DNA of 43,233 bases, from contig JALFXV010000088.1 in assembly GCA_022786545.1 (NCBI GenBank), positions 1 through 43,233 of the forward strand, read 5' to 3'. Below are positions 8,347-15,320 of the stretch, in pieces. The first letter of the stretch is position 1. The number at the start of each line of letters is the position of its first letter. The position numbers and the translations under genes are program-made. The notes beneath the pieces were generated by a model, which was not told the origin of the DNA, ran no database searches, and saw nothing but the letters and a program-made list of their open reading frames with translations. This DNA is from Selenomonadaceae bacterium (GTDB lineage Bacteria; Bacillota; Negativicutes; Selenomonadales; Selenomonadaceae).

Positions 8347-9849
8347 ATGAATTTTAGTATAAGTGACCTTATCTATATCATACTTTTGTTGCCTGTCGTC
8401 TTCAGTCTGGTTTCGGCAACAAATATGCTGTCAAGGAATGTGCTGCACTGGCTTAACCGCCTGACCGCTACATCTGTGGCGGCGGCGCTTTTCCTGCTGG
8501 TGACGGCCTTTGATGTGAATACTCCCTACGGGGATGAATACCTGTATCTGGATGCCCTCAGCGTCTGGATGCTGCTGATTATCGGTACCCTGTACCTGGC
8601 CTTTGCCTGGACCAGCAAGGCATATCTGGACAGGGATACCAACAAGCGATATGGCTACCTGCGCCGCTTCGGGCGGCTGGAGGGGCGTTTTTATGCCCTG
8701 TCCCACATGTTTGTGTGGATTATGTTTGTGGTGGTGACTGTGAACAACCTGGGGCTGATGTGGGTTGCCATTGAGGCGACTACTCTGGTATCCGCCCTGC
8801 TGGTGGCCTTCAAGTTTACCCGTACTTCTTTGGAGGCTACCTGGAAGTATGTTATGGTCTGCACCGTGGGCATCTGTCTTGCCCTTTTGGGAACAATTCT
8901 CGTTTATTATATCCAGCTGACCAATATCGGGCCAGACAATCCTCTGAACTGGCTGTATCTTGCCCAGCATGTGGACAGCATTGACCCGGCTATGGCCAAG
9001 TTCGCCTTCTGCTTTCTCTTTGTGGGCTATGGCACCAAGGTGGGACTGGCGCCTATGCATGCCTGGCTGCCGGATGCCCATTCTGAGGCACCGGCCCTGA
9101 CCAGCGGCCTTTTGTCCGGCTCTCTGTGTATCTGCGCCATCTATGTGCTCATAAGGAATATCATCATCCTGCTGCCATCCATCGGGGTGGATTTCATCAG
9201 CGGCCTGTGCTTGTTCTTCGGCCTCTTTACTGTGGCGGCGGCGGTGCCTTTTGTGCTGGTGCAGAGGGATGTGAAGCGTATGCTGGCATATTCTTCTATG
9301 GAGAATTTCGGCCTGATGGTGGCAGGTTTAGGTCTTTTTGTGCCAATGGCAGCTCAGGCTATGCTGCTGCACATGTTTAATCATGCTCTGGTGAAGTATT
9401 CTCTGTTTTATACGGCCGGTACTATCATGGAGGAGTTCGGTACCAAGAATATGATGCGCATCCACGGCATGATGACTCAGACGCCGCGGACGGCCTTGTT
9501 CTGGCTTCTGGGCATCGTGGGCATCCTGGGCATGCCGCCCATCGGCGTGTTCTTCAGCAAGTTCTATATTATTTTCGGCTTTTTCCAGGCGGAGCATCCG
9601 TGGCTGGGCATTTTGATGCTGCTGTTGCTGGCCGGCATGCTGATTGGTATTCTGTACCATGTCATGCGCATGTTTGGCGGCCAGGCCAAGAGAAAGAGCT
9701 CCGGGGAGCTCTTTGGCTTCGTGGATTCCGCTGTGCTGGCAGGGCTTTTGCTCTTTAGCTGCGTGGCCAGTGCCGGGCTCAGTGAGATTGCGGTGCTGAA
9801 TAACCTGCTGACTCATGCGGCACAGATTGTTCTGGGAGGTGTGTATTGA
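8347..9849 (+). CDS. hyfF: Hydrogenase-4-type membrane subunit F (NuoL/N-like)
   Basis: A 500-aa second antiporter-like subunit. It has the same signature as HyfB in a different version (VGLAPMHAWLPDAHSEAPA), the upstream membrane glutamate (LMWVAIEATTLVSALLVAFK) and a histidine/lysine helix (LLHMFNHALVKYSLFYTAG). The length fits HyfF (about 525 aa in E. coli). ATG 8347 follows AAGGGG by 9 bases. The TGA stop overlaps the next gene's ATG (TGATG). Having both HyfB and HyfF implies two putative ion channels, one more than the Hyc-type complex. Confidence 0.87.
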   Translation: MNFSISDLIYIILLLPVVFSLVSATNMLSRNVLHWLNRLTATSVAAALFLLVTAFDVNTPYGDEYLYLDALSVWMLLIIGTLYLAFAWTSKAYLDRDTNKRYGYLRRFGRLEGRFYALSHMFVWIMFVVVTVNNLGLMWVAIEATTLVSALLVAFKFTRTSLEATWKYVMVCTVGICLALLGTILVYYIQLTNIGPDNPLNWLYLAQHVDSIDPAMAKFAFCFLFVGYGTKVGLAPMHAWLPDAHSEAPALTSGLLSGSLCICAIYVLIRNIIILLPSIGVDFISGLCLFFGLFTVAAAVPFVLVQRDVKRMLAYSSMENFGLMVAGLGLFVPMAAQAMLLHMFNHALVKYSLFYTAGTIMEEFGTKNMMRIHGMMTQTPRTALFWLLGIVGILGMPPIGVFFSKFYIIFGFFQAEHPWLGILMLLLLAGMLIGILYHVMRMFGGQAKRKSSGELFGFVDSAVLAGLLLFSCVASAGLSEIAVLNNLLTHAAQIVLGGVY

Positions 9850-11360
9850 TGGAGAAGGTTGTGCAGGTGGTTGCGCCGGAGGAACTGCTGAAGACGGCGG
9901 TGCAGGTTTATGACGATGGCCGTCATCCGCTGACTGCCATGTTCGGCAGGGATGAAACCGCCCGGGGCACCGGCTATGCTATTTATTGCTATTTTGAGAT
10001 GCCTGAGAAGAAGGACATGCAGGTGGTCAAGGCGGTGTTTCAGCCGGAGGGCTCCCTGAGCTACCAGAGCATCACCCATGCTATTCCGGCTGCTGCCTGG
10101 TATGAGCGGGAAATTCATGACATGTTCGGCCTGGTGCCGGATGGGCATCCTGATTTGCGGCCTTTGGTACTGCATGAGAGCTTCCCGGAGGGCTTTTATC
10201 CCCTGCGGAAGTCTGTGAAGGTCAATGCCAAGGTTCGTGGCGAGCGGAAGTTCAAGGTGCGCTCCGCCAAGGGGCAGGGGCTTTTTGAGGTGCCTGTAGG
10301 GCCTATCCATGCAGGTATTATCGAGCCGGGGCATTTCCGCTTCAGCCAGGCTGGCGAGGCCATGCTGCAGCTGGATGCCAAGCTGTTCTTTACCCATCGC
10401 GGCATTGAGAAGGCTGTAGAGGGAAAGACGCCGGAGGAAGCACTGCATATTGTGGAGCGCATCTGCGGTGCCTGCAGCGTGTCCAACACCTGGAGCTTCT
10501 GCCAGGCGGTGGAAAAGGTGGCTGGCGTCAGCGTGCCGCGAAGGGCGGAGATCATCCGCACCTTGCTTTCGGAACTGGAGCGCATCGTGAACCATGTGGG
10601 GGATTTGGGCAATATGCCGGCAGGCGTGGGCTTTAATCCTGCCATCAGCCTGGGGTCAAGGCTCAAGGAACGGCTGATGCGGCTTTGCGAGGCTGTGGCC
10701 GGCAATCGCTTCCTCCGGGGCGTGATTGTGCCGGGGGGCGTCCGGCAGGATATTACCCCTGAGCTGATTGAGGAAATCCATAGCGTGATGGATGCAACTG
10801 CGGAGGGCGTGGATGATTTGGCTACCATGTTCCGGGAGCAGGAGAATTTCCAGAACCGGGTGCAGACTACGGGCATCATCCGCCATCAGACGGCTGTGGA
10901 TTTGGCGATGGTTGGCGTGGGGGCGAGGGCCAGCGGCTACGCCCATGACAGCCGCAGTGATTTCGCCTTTGGGGTGTATCCTGAACTGGACTTCCAGCCG
11001 TATACCAAGACTATGGGGGATGTGGCGGCAAGGCTGCTGGTGCGCATTGGTGAGCTGTCTGCTTCCTTTGAGATGGTGGACAAGCTGCTGGATATGCTGC
11101 GGAACTGCCACGGCATGCCGCTGCATGGTGATATGGCCTATGGTGCCGGGGAAGCCTGGGGCATCTGCGAGTCCCCGCGGGGCAGTAATTTCCATTATGT
11201 GGCTCTTGATGAGGAGGGCAGGATTGACAGGCTCTTTGTCCGCAGTGCTTCTTATCCAAACTGGCCTGCCCTGACTATTGCGGTGCAGGGGGATATTATT
11301 CCTGATTTCCCATTGATCAACAAGAGCTTCGAGCTCTGCTACGCATGTATTGATAGATAA
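9849..11360 (+). CDS. hyfG: Group 4 [NiFe] hydrogenase large subunit (NuoC-NuoD-like fusion)
   Basis: A 503-aa HyfG/HycE-type catalytic subunit. Residues 1-125 are NuoC-like (YEREIHDMFGLVPDGHPD) and the rest is NuoD/large-subunit-like. The four Ni-Fe cysteines are present: C206 and C209 (RICGACSVSNTW) and C497 and C500 (ELCYACIDR at the very end). Departures from the hydrogenase consensus are the usual His after the first CxxC (N213 here), the DPC of the last motif (ELC here), and the lack of a cleavable C-terminal extension, since the protein stops three residues after C500. It is therefore hydrogenase-like, with activity to be shown. ATG 9849 is preferred over TTG 9846. No formate dehydrogenase or hyp gene is in the window. 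Confidence 0.88.
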   Translation: MEKVVQVVAPEELLKTAVQVYDDGRHPLTAMFGRDETARGTGYAIYCYFEMPEKKDMQVVKAVFQPEGSLSYQSITHAIPAAAWYEREIHDMFGLVPDGHPDLRPLVLHESFPEGFYPLRKSVKVNAKVRGERKFKVRSAKGQGLFEVPVGPIHAGIIEPGHFRFSQAGEAMLQLDAKLFFTHRGIEKAVEGKTPEEALHIVERICGACSVSNTWSFCQAVEKVAGVSVPRRAEIIRTLLSELERIVNHVGDLGNMPAGVGFNPAISLGSRLKERLMRLCEAVAGNRFLRGVIVPGGVRQDITPELIEEIHSVMDATAEGVDDLATMFREQENFQNRVQTTGIIRHQTAVDLAMVGVGARASGYAHDSRSDFAFGVYPELDFQPYTKTMGDVAARLLVRIGELSASFEMVDKLLDMLRNCHGMPLHGDMAYGAGEAWGICESPRGSNFHYVALDEEGRIDRLFVRSASYPNWPALTIAVQGDIIPDFPLINKSFELCYACIDR

Positions 11361-11372
11361 GGAGGGATAACT

Positions 11373-12128
11373 GTGTTTAAGGTATTGGAGAGAATTTTTC
11401 GCGACAAGATAGCCACGGAGCAGGTGTCCCTCAGCGGCAGCCAGCGTTTTCGCGGCAAGCTGTCAGGCAGCGTGGAGGAAAGCCTGTTGCCAAAGTGCCA
11501 GGGGGCGTGCCCGGTAGGGGCTTTTCAGGCTGAGGGCAGCGGCTACAAGATTGACTACAAGAAGTGCATTTTCTGCGGCAAGTGCGTAGAGGCATGTGCC
11601 GTGGCTGCCCTGGAAGAGGGCAGGGAAGCTGAGGGCATGCTGCACCATTCTGCTGAGGATGCCATGCCTTATCTCATTGAGGCCGGGCAGGAGGCTCTGG
11701 CTGATGTGCTGAAGGAAAAGCTGGGGCGTTCTTTGCATGTGCGCCATCTGGATGCAGGTTCCTGTAATGCCTGTGATTTTGAGATGGGGGCTCTTGGCAA
11801 TCCCTATTATGATTTGCATCGGTACGGGGTGGCTTTCGTGGCATCCCCTCGCCATGCGGATATGCTGATGGTGACAGGCGTGGTGACGCGCAATCTGGAG
11901 CAGGCCTTGAAGATGAGCTATGAGGCCATGCCGGAGCCGAGGCTGGTAATGGCCTGCGGCGCCTGTGCGGCAGGCGGCGAGACCTATGGGGATACCTATG
12001 CCATCGTGGGGGCTGCCGACAAGGTGGTGCCGGTGGATGTGTATGTGCCGGGATGCCCGCCAAGGCCATCGGCCATGATTGTGGGGCTGCTGGCGGCAGC
12101 TGATATGCTCAAGGAAAAGATGAAATAA
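11373..12128 (+). CDS. Fused ferredoxin / hydrogenase small subunit (HyfH-HyfI-like)
   Basis: A 251-aa protein combining two subunits that are separate in E. coli Hyf/Hyc. Residues about 35-85 are ferredoxin-like, with one full CxxCxxCxxxC motif (CIFCGKCVEAC) and one eroded motif (CQGACPVG). Residues about 115-250 are a NuoB/HyfI-type small subunit with C131 and C134 (GSCNACDFE), C195 and C198 (ACGACAAGG) and C228 (VPGCPPRPS), the proximal [4Fe-4S] site. It should pass electrons to or from HyfG. The GTG start at 11373 has AAGGAGG about 8 bases upstream. It is the last gene of the operon; the HyfA and HyfD equivalents are absent. Confidence 0.85.
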   Translation: MFKVLERIFRDKIATEQVSLSGSQRFRGKLSGSVEESLLPKCQGACPVGAFQAEGSGYKIDYKKCIFCGKCVEACAVAALEEGREAEGMLHHSAEDAMPYLIEAGQEALADVLKEKLGRSLHVRHLDAGSCNACDFEMGALGNPYYDLHRYGVAFVASPRHADMLMVTGVVTRNLEQALKMSYEAMPEPRLVMACGACAAGGETYGDTYAIVGAADKVVPVDVYVPGCPPRPSAMIVGLLAAADMLKEKMK

Positions 12129-12176
12129 TCTTTAAGCTTTAATCGTTAATATTTAATCTTGATTTACTGTATACGG

Positions 12177-12477
12177 GGCGGCATGGCAGTGCCTGTTCAG
12201 GCACGCTCTCGCTATTAGGTACAGTACAGTCCAATGGTCTATGCATTATTTCCGGTCTAAATCCTTATCTGCGTTGTTGCTGTCGGTCGGCATGGAAATT
12301 ACCATGTCTTCCTCCAGCGCCTAGCAGCTAAGGATTTATCCTCGGAACTAAAGCATGACCACAGGACTGCACTGTACCGCACGCCTAGCGGTACTAAGCT
12401 CTTGCTTCGCTTTGCTCGCAAATCGCTAAGTACCGAGGCGCGTCTCAATGCCTGTGCCAGGCACATGCCATGCCGCC
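12177..12477. repeat. Fold-back element 1, interrupted by a nested palindrome
   Basis: The outer arms, GGCGGCATGGCA at 12177 onward and TGCCATGCCGCC ending at 12477, are complementary, extending through GTGCCTG/CAGGCAC. Inside are CACGCTCTCGCT (12202-12213) and a roughly 60-bp module (12382-12441), GCCTAGCGGTACTAAG ... CTAAGTACCGAGGC, itself a hairpin with a GCTTCGC/GCTCGC loop. The same modules in the same order occur inverted at 13471-13619, where the inner 12218-12378 segment is absent. It lies in the 3' flank of the hydrogenase operon, before the terminator at 12526, so it is probably transcribed. No coding potential is supported. Confidence 0.8.
12218..12378. mobile_element. Nested 161-bp palindromic element inside element 1
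   Basis: The ends GGTACAGTACAGTCC (12218-12232) and GGACTGCACTGTACC (12364-12378) are inverted repeats with one mismatch. Further in, TAAATCCTTATCTGC (12258-12272) pairs with GCAGCTAAGGATTTA (12324-12338), and CATGG/CCATG close the tip around 12291-12306. Comparison with the second fold-back shows an uninterrupted 9-base join (CCGCGTTGT) at the matching place, so this segment looks inserted. It encodes no protein. A MITE- or REP-like unit moved in trans is the natural reading, but no transposase match or target duplication can be shown. Confidence 0.65.
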
Positions 12478-12525
12478 CTGGTGCAGTGCCAGCTTGTTAT
12501 ACAATTATATTTGTGTTGGTATTGA

Positions 12526-12556
12526 GTCCGGTTGATGGTAACAGCCGGGCTTTTTT
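12526..12556 (+). terminator. Terminator after the hydrogenase operon
   Basis: GTCCGGTTG (12526-12534) pairs, with two G-U pairs, to CAGCCGGGC (12542-12550), followed by six T's. It is the first convincing plus-strand terminator after hyfHI and lies beyond fold-back element 1. Confidence 0.75.
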
Positions 12557-12657
12557 ATTGGCTGCGAAATATAATTTTATTTCTCAATGCTTAGATATGT
12601 GGTAATATTATTATGGTAACTGCGTTAATAAATCTCTATAGGAAGGACTGATTTGTT

Positions 12658-12930
12658 ATGATATATCCATTTATGACATTAGATGACCATACAGAAATTG
12701 TTCATTCTGAATTGTTGCCGGACAATAGAGTAAAGGTATATATAGAAAAGCCGGATGCAAATGATTGTTTTCATGATATGACATGTTATCTGCCGGATTA
12801 TGAAATTGTGAGTGTTAATGGTTTTTCTGAGGAAGAAGTGGCGGAATATATGTCAATTATCAGGTCGACAGCGCATCTGATAATTGAATTTGCCAAGGAG
12901 GGTGGTTTTTTGAATGCCTCAGGTCTTTAA
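12658..12930 (+). CDS. Small hypothetical protein paired with a DUF4160 gene
   Basis: A 90-aa acidic protein (MIYPFMTLDDHTEIVHSEL ... EFAKEGGF) that I do not recognise as a named family. AGGAAGGA precedes the ATG. Codons are A/T-rich compared with the surrounding GC-rich genes, which suggests recent transfer. Its last 17 bases overlap the start of the DUF4160 gene, so the two are translated together. Paired small genes of this layout are often toxin-antitoxin-like, and DUF2442-type proteins commonly partner DUF4160, but this sequence is not clearly DUF2442. Confidence 0.7.
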   Translation: MIYPFMTLDDHTEIVHSELLPDNRVKVYIEKPDANDCFHDMTCYLPDYEIVSVNGFSEEEVAEYMSIIRSTAHLIIEFAKEGGFLNASGL

Positions 12931-13192
12931 AATTGGTCCATACTGGGTTTATTTTTGGACAAATGAGAACAAACCATTAGAACCGATACATGTGCATGTA
13001 TCAGAAGGAAATCCTGCTTCTAATGCCACAAAGATATGGATTACTGCTTCTGGAAAGTGTCTTTTGTGTCACAACAAATCCCGTATACCTGATAAAGCAT
13101 TGCGGAACATCATGCGGATGATTGAGGCACGGGCGAATGATATTATTAAAAAGTGGATTGTTTATTTTGGAGAAATCACCTATTATTGTTAA
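12914..13192 (+). CDS. DUF4160-family protein
   Basis: A 92-aa protein with the DUF4160 pattern: MPQVFKIGPYWVYFWTNE, then PIHVHVSEGNP, ATKIWI, and a C-terminal helical half (LRNIMRMIEARANDIIKKW). The HVHV-x-x-G-x-P region is the family's conserved core. The biochemical function of DUF4160 is not established. These genes are typically found in two-gene units with a small partner in mobile or accessory regions, as here. The start overlaps the upstream gene. The AT-rich codon use agrees with its partner and differs from the flanking hydrogenase and Abi genes. Confidence 0.8.
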   Translation: MPQVFKIGPYWVYFWTNENKPLEPIHVHVSEGNPASNATKIWITASGKCLLCHNKSRIPDKALRNIMRMIEARANDIIKKWIVYFGEITYYC

Positions 13193-13241
13193 GTTTACAG
13201 AGATTTTGTTTCGTACATAGTTGTTCATTTCCCTTATAACA

Positions 13242-13279
13242 TTGACTTTTCCCTTAATTTTTGCTGTAATTTAAGGGAA
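13242..13279 (+). promoter_or_regulatory. Promoter with overlapping TTCCCTTAA dyad operator
   Basis: TTGACT (13242-13247), a 17-base spacer and TGTAAT (13265-13270) form a good promoter. A perfect dyad TTCCCTTAA-N13-TTAAGGGAA (13249-13257 and 13271-13279) has one half in the spacer and the other directly after the -10. A further half-like TTTCCCTTA begins at 13228. This is a classic repression layout, and it controls only the gene remnant that follows. Confidence 0.7.
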
Positions 13280-13297
13280 TAATTTGGAGGTAAGGTT

Positions 13298-13369
13298 ATG
13301 AGGACGTTTAATTATTCTGACATAAAGAATCAAAAGAACGTTAATTCTTTAAAAATGCCGCGAATTTAA
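13298..13369 (+). pseudogene. Truncated start of a Fic-family gene
   Basis: GGAGG lies 8 bases before this ATG, which opens a 23-codon frame, MRTFNYSDIKNQK followed by NVNSLKMPRI and a stop. The first 13 residues match the usual N-terminus of Firmicute Fic-domain proteins (M-[RK]-T-F-[DN]-Y-S). Those proteins run to 300-400 aa and contain HPFxxGNGR, and nothing of that sort follows in any frame up to 13470. Promoter, operator, RBS and start are intact while the body is deleted. A genuine 23-aa peptide is the alternative. Confidence 0.55.
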
Positions 13370-13470
13370 CTTGTTGCTGGTAAAATTAAAAATAATTCCA
13401 TTCTTTTTTCATATATGGTGATATTATTGCAATAGCTTTGCGTATCTGAGTTTTTGCAGGAAGCTGGGAA

Positions 13471-13619
13471 GGCATGGGGAAGCATTGTGCCCAAAGAAAA
13501 CCCTTGTTGTGCCTCGGTGCTTAGTGATAAGCGAGCCGGAGGCGAAGCTTGAACTTAGCATCCGCTAGGCACAACGCGGAGCGAGAGCGTGTTTTCGTGG
13601 GCACATGCGCCCCCTTGCC
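13471..13619. repeat. Fold-back element 2 (inverted relative to element 1)
   Basis: The arms GGCATGGGGAAGCATTGTGC (from 13471) and GCACATGCGCCCCCTTGCC (to 13619) pair imperfectly and extend through CCCAAAGAAAA/TTTTCGTGGG. The centre, GTGCCTCGGTGCTTAG ... CTTAGCATCCGCTAGGCAC (13510-13574), is a second stem with GCGAGC and GCGAAGC in its loop, and AGCGAGAGCGTG (13581-13592) follows. On the minus strand these modules appear in the same order as in element 1. Arm sequences differ between copies but remain complementary. It lies upstream of the Abi gene. Confidence 0.8.
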
Positions 13620-13627
13620 TGCACGAT

Positions 13628-13697
13628 AATACCATACCATATCATACCATATCATATCGTATCACATCATATGGTATCGTACCATACCATATCATAT
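13628..13697. repeat. Degenerate CATAC/CATAT pentanucleotide repeat
   Basis: About 70 bases made almost entirely of CCATA, CATAT and CGTAT units, with an internal dyad ATGGTA-TCG-TACCAT. It lies between fold-back element 2 and the RBS of the Abi gene, so it forms most of that gene's leader. No clear promoter is seen within it. Confidence 0.8.
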
Positions 13698-13747
13698 TCC
13701 CACGCAGCAGTGAATACCAAAAAAATTGCAGGACAGGAAGTGAATGT

Positions 13748-14698
13748 ATGCCACGGGAAAAGTTTAATATTGATGGCCAGATTCAGCAGATGAAGTCAAA
13801 GGGCATCACCTTTGAGATGATTGATGAGAAGAAAGCCAAGGAGTTTTTGGCGAACCATACCTACTATTTCCGCTTGAAGTTTTATGCCAATAATTATGAC
13901 AAATACCGTAAGGGGGACAGGATGGGGGAGTATATTGACCTGGATTTTGCCTATCTCAAAGAGCTGTCCCTGCTGGATGTTTACCTGCGGCGCGTCATGT
14001 TTCCTATCGTCATGGATGTGGAGCATTTTGCCAAAATCAACCTGCTGGCGTCCCTGCAAAAGAACAAGCGTGAGGATGGCTACTCCATCGTGACGGAGCT
14101 TTTCAAAAAGCAGCCCTGGCTGGCAAGGGAGATTGAACGGCAGAAGGCACCTTATACTGCCGGGCTGATAAAGAAGTACAAGGACAATTTTGCGGTCTGG
14201 AATGTCATCGAGGTGCTGACTTTTACCAATCTGATTGTGCTGTACGATTTTTATTACAGCAAATATGACCAGAAGCATGTCAACCCTGATTATTTTTATT
14301 CCGTGCGCAATATCAGGAACAGCATAGCTCACAACAACTGCCTGCTGCATGATTTGCGGGCGGTGGATGACGGACAGGCGGAAAAATCCGAGGAAATCTG
14401 CCGGATAGTCAGTGAGATTCCGGGGATTGGCGTATCCATGCGCAGCACCAAGCTTTCAGTGCCCTTTTTGTACGATTTTGTCACCACAATGGAGGTATTT
14501 GACAAGATTGTCACCAGCAGGAAGGAAAAAATCAAGCAGCTGGAGCTTTTGTACCTGGTGGTAAATAACCGCTTTTCCCGGCATATAGACTACTTTGCCA
14601 GTAATGATATCGTCAGGACGGCTTTTGATTTTATGAACAAGGTGGTCAGCTACTATCGGAGCAAGAACTTAGCCGGCATGGAGACTGAGGATATATAG
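13748..14698 (+). CDS. Abi_2-family abortive infection protein (AbiD/AbiF-like)
   Basis: A 316-aa protein resembling the Abi_2 (AbiD/AbiF) phage-defence family: an N-terminal MPREKFNIDGQIQQMKSKGI, the region NHTYYFRLKFYANNYDKYR, and ELSLLDVYLRRVMFPIVMDVE. Residues R190 to H195 (RNSIAH) form the R-x4-H motif of HEPN nucleases, so RNA cleavage on infection is a reasonable inference. AGGAAG lies 7 bases before ATG 13748; an in-frame start much further upstream at 13589 would run through the repeat and is rejected. It sits next to the DUF4160 pair and the Fic remnant in a small defence-like islet. Codon use is closer to the host than that of the DUF4160 pair. Confidence 0.85.
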   Translation: MPREKFNIDGQIQQMKSKGITFEMIDEKKAKEFLANHTYYFRLKFYANNYDKYRKGDRMGEYIDLDFAYLKELSLLDVYLRRVMFPIVMDVEHFAKINLLASLQKNKREDGYSIVTELFKKQPWLAREIERQKAPYTAGLIKKYKDNFAVWNVIEVLTFTNLIVLYDFYYSKYDQKHVNPDYFYSVRNIRNSIAHNNCLLHDLRAVDDGQAEKSEEICRIVSEIPGIGVSMRSTKLSVPFLYDFVTTMEVFDKIVTSRKEKIKQLELLYLVVNNRFSRHIDYFASNDIVRTAFDFMNKVVSYYRSKNLAGMETEDI

Positions 14699-14810
14699 GA
14701 TATATAGTGCCGGGGGCTTAGCTGCGTAGCGGGCAGGCCCGTCCTGGCAAGCGGACTGTGGCGTCATGGCTGTTGAATTTGCGGGAATATCTGCAGAGGG
14801 GCAGGCTGGC

Positions 14811-14840
14811 TTGACAAGCTGGCGGCAGGTAGGGTAGAAT
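14811..14840 (+). promoter_or_regulatory. Promoter of the DUF1292 gene
   Basis: TTGACA (14811-14816), an 18-base spacer and TAGAAT (14835-14840), about 49 bases upstream of the start codon. Confidence 0.65.
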
Positions 14841-14888
14841 GAGACCAGTTCGATTTGATTTTTGGAAAATAGAATGTGAGGTGCTATG

Positions 14889-15191
14889 ATGGCTGATAAG
14901 ATGCTTGACGAAATGGATGAGAATATCGTAGTTGAGTTCAATGATGATAACGGCAATTCCCTGTACTATCAGCAGGAGATGATTATTCCTGTAGATGGGC
15001 AGGATTTTGCCCTGCTGGTGGGCCTGAATGTGGAGAATGACGAGAACTTCGATGAGGAGGAAAATGTCATTATCGCCAAGATTGTCAAGGACGAGAATGG
15101 CGAGGATGAGTATGTGGACCCTACTGACGAAGAGTTCGAGGCTGTACAGCGCGTTTATAACGAGCTTTGCGATGCTGAGGAAGCAGAGTGA
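14889..15191 (+). CDS. DUF1292 family protein
   Basis: A 100-aa, very acidic protein (MADKMLDEMDENIVVEFND, YYQQEMIIPVDGQDFALLVG, then VIIAKIVKDENGEDEYVDP). This is the DUF1292 pattern found widely in Firmicutes, often near the yrrK/ruvX region. The function is unknown. Two tandem ATGs exist; 14889 is preferred over 14886 because GAGGTG is then at the usual distance. It is monocistronic here, with its own promoter and a strong terminator. Confidence 0.85.
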   Translation: MADKMLDEMDENIVVEFNDDNGNSLYYQQEMIIPVDGQDFALLVGLNVENDENFDEEENVIIAKIVKDENGEDEYVDPTDEEFEAVQRVYNELCDAEEAE

Positions 15192-15270
15192 CAAAAAAGC
15201 TGCTGACCGGGCAGGCTGGCTATCCGGGAAGCCGGGTGAGTCAGGTGCCGGGGTGAATCAGGCATGAGGG

Positions 15271-15320
15271 CGGCACGGCAGCATCGGCGATATTTGCCGA
15301 TGCTGCCGTGCCGTTTTTTT
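15271..15320 (+). terminator. Strong terminator after DUF1292
   Basis: CGGCACGGCAGCATCGGC (15271-15288) pairs perfectly over 18 bases with 15296-15313 around a 7-base loop, followed by seven T's. Confidence 0.95.

Noticed and set aside
12402..12605. 67-codon frame inside fold-back element 1
   Set aside because: It covers the hairpin and terminator, has no ribosome site and no recognisable protein.
12914..13192. Proven toxin-antitoxin system
   Set aside because: Architecture is suggestive but DUF4160 has no established toxin activity, so only a coupled pair is claimed.
13628..13697. CRISPR array
   Set aside because: Units are 5 bp without spacers; nothing in the window has 25-40 bp repeats separated by unique spacers, and no cas gene is present.
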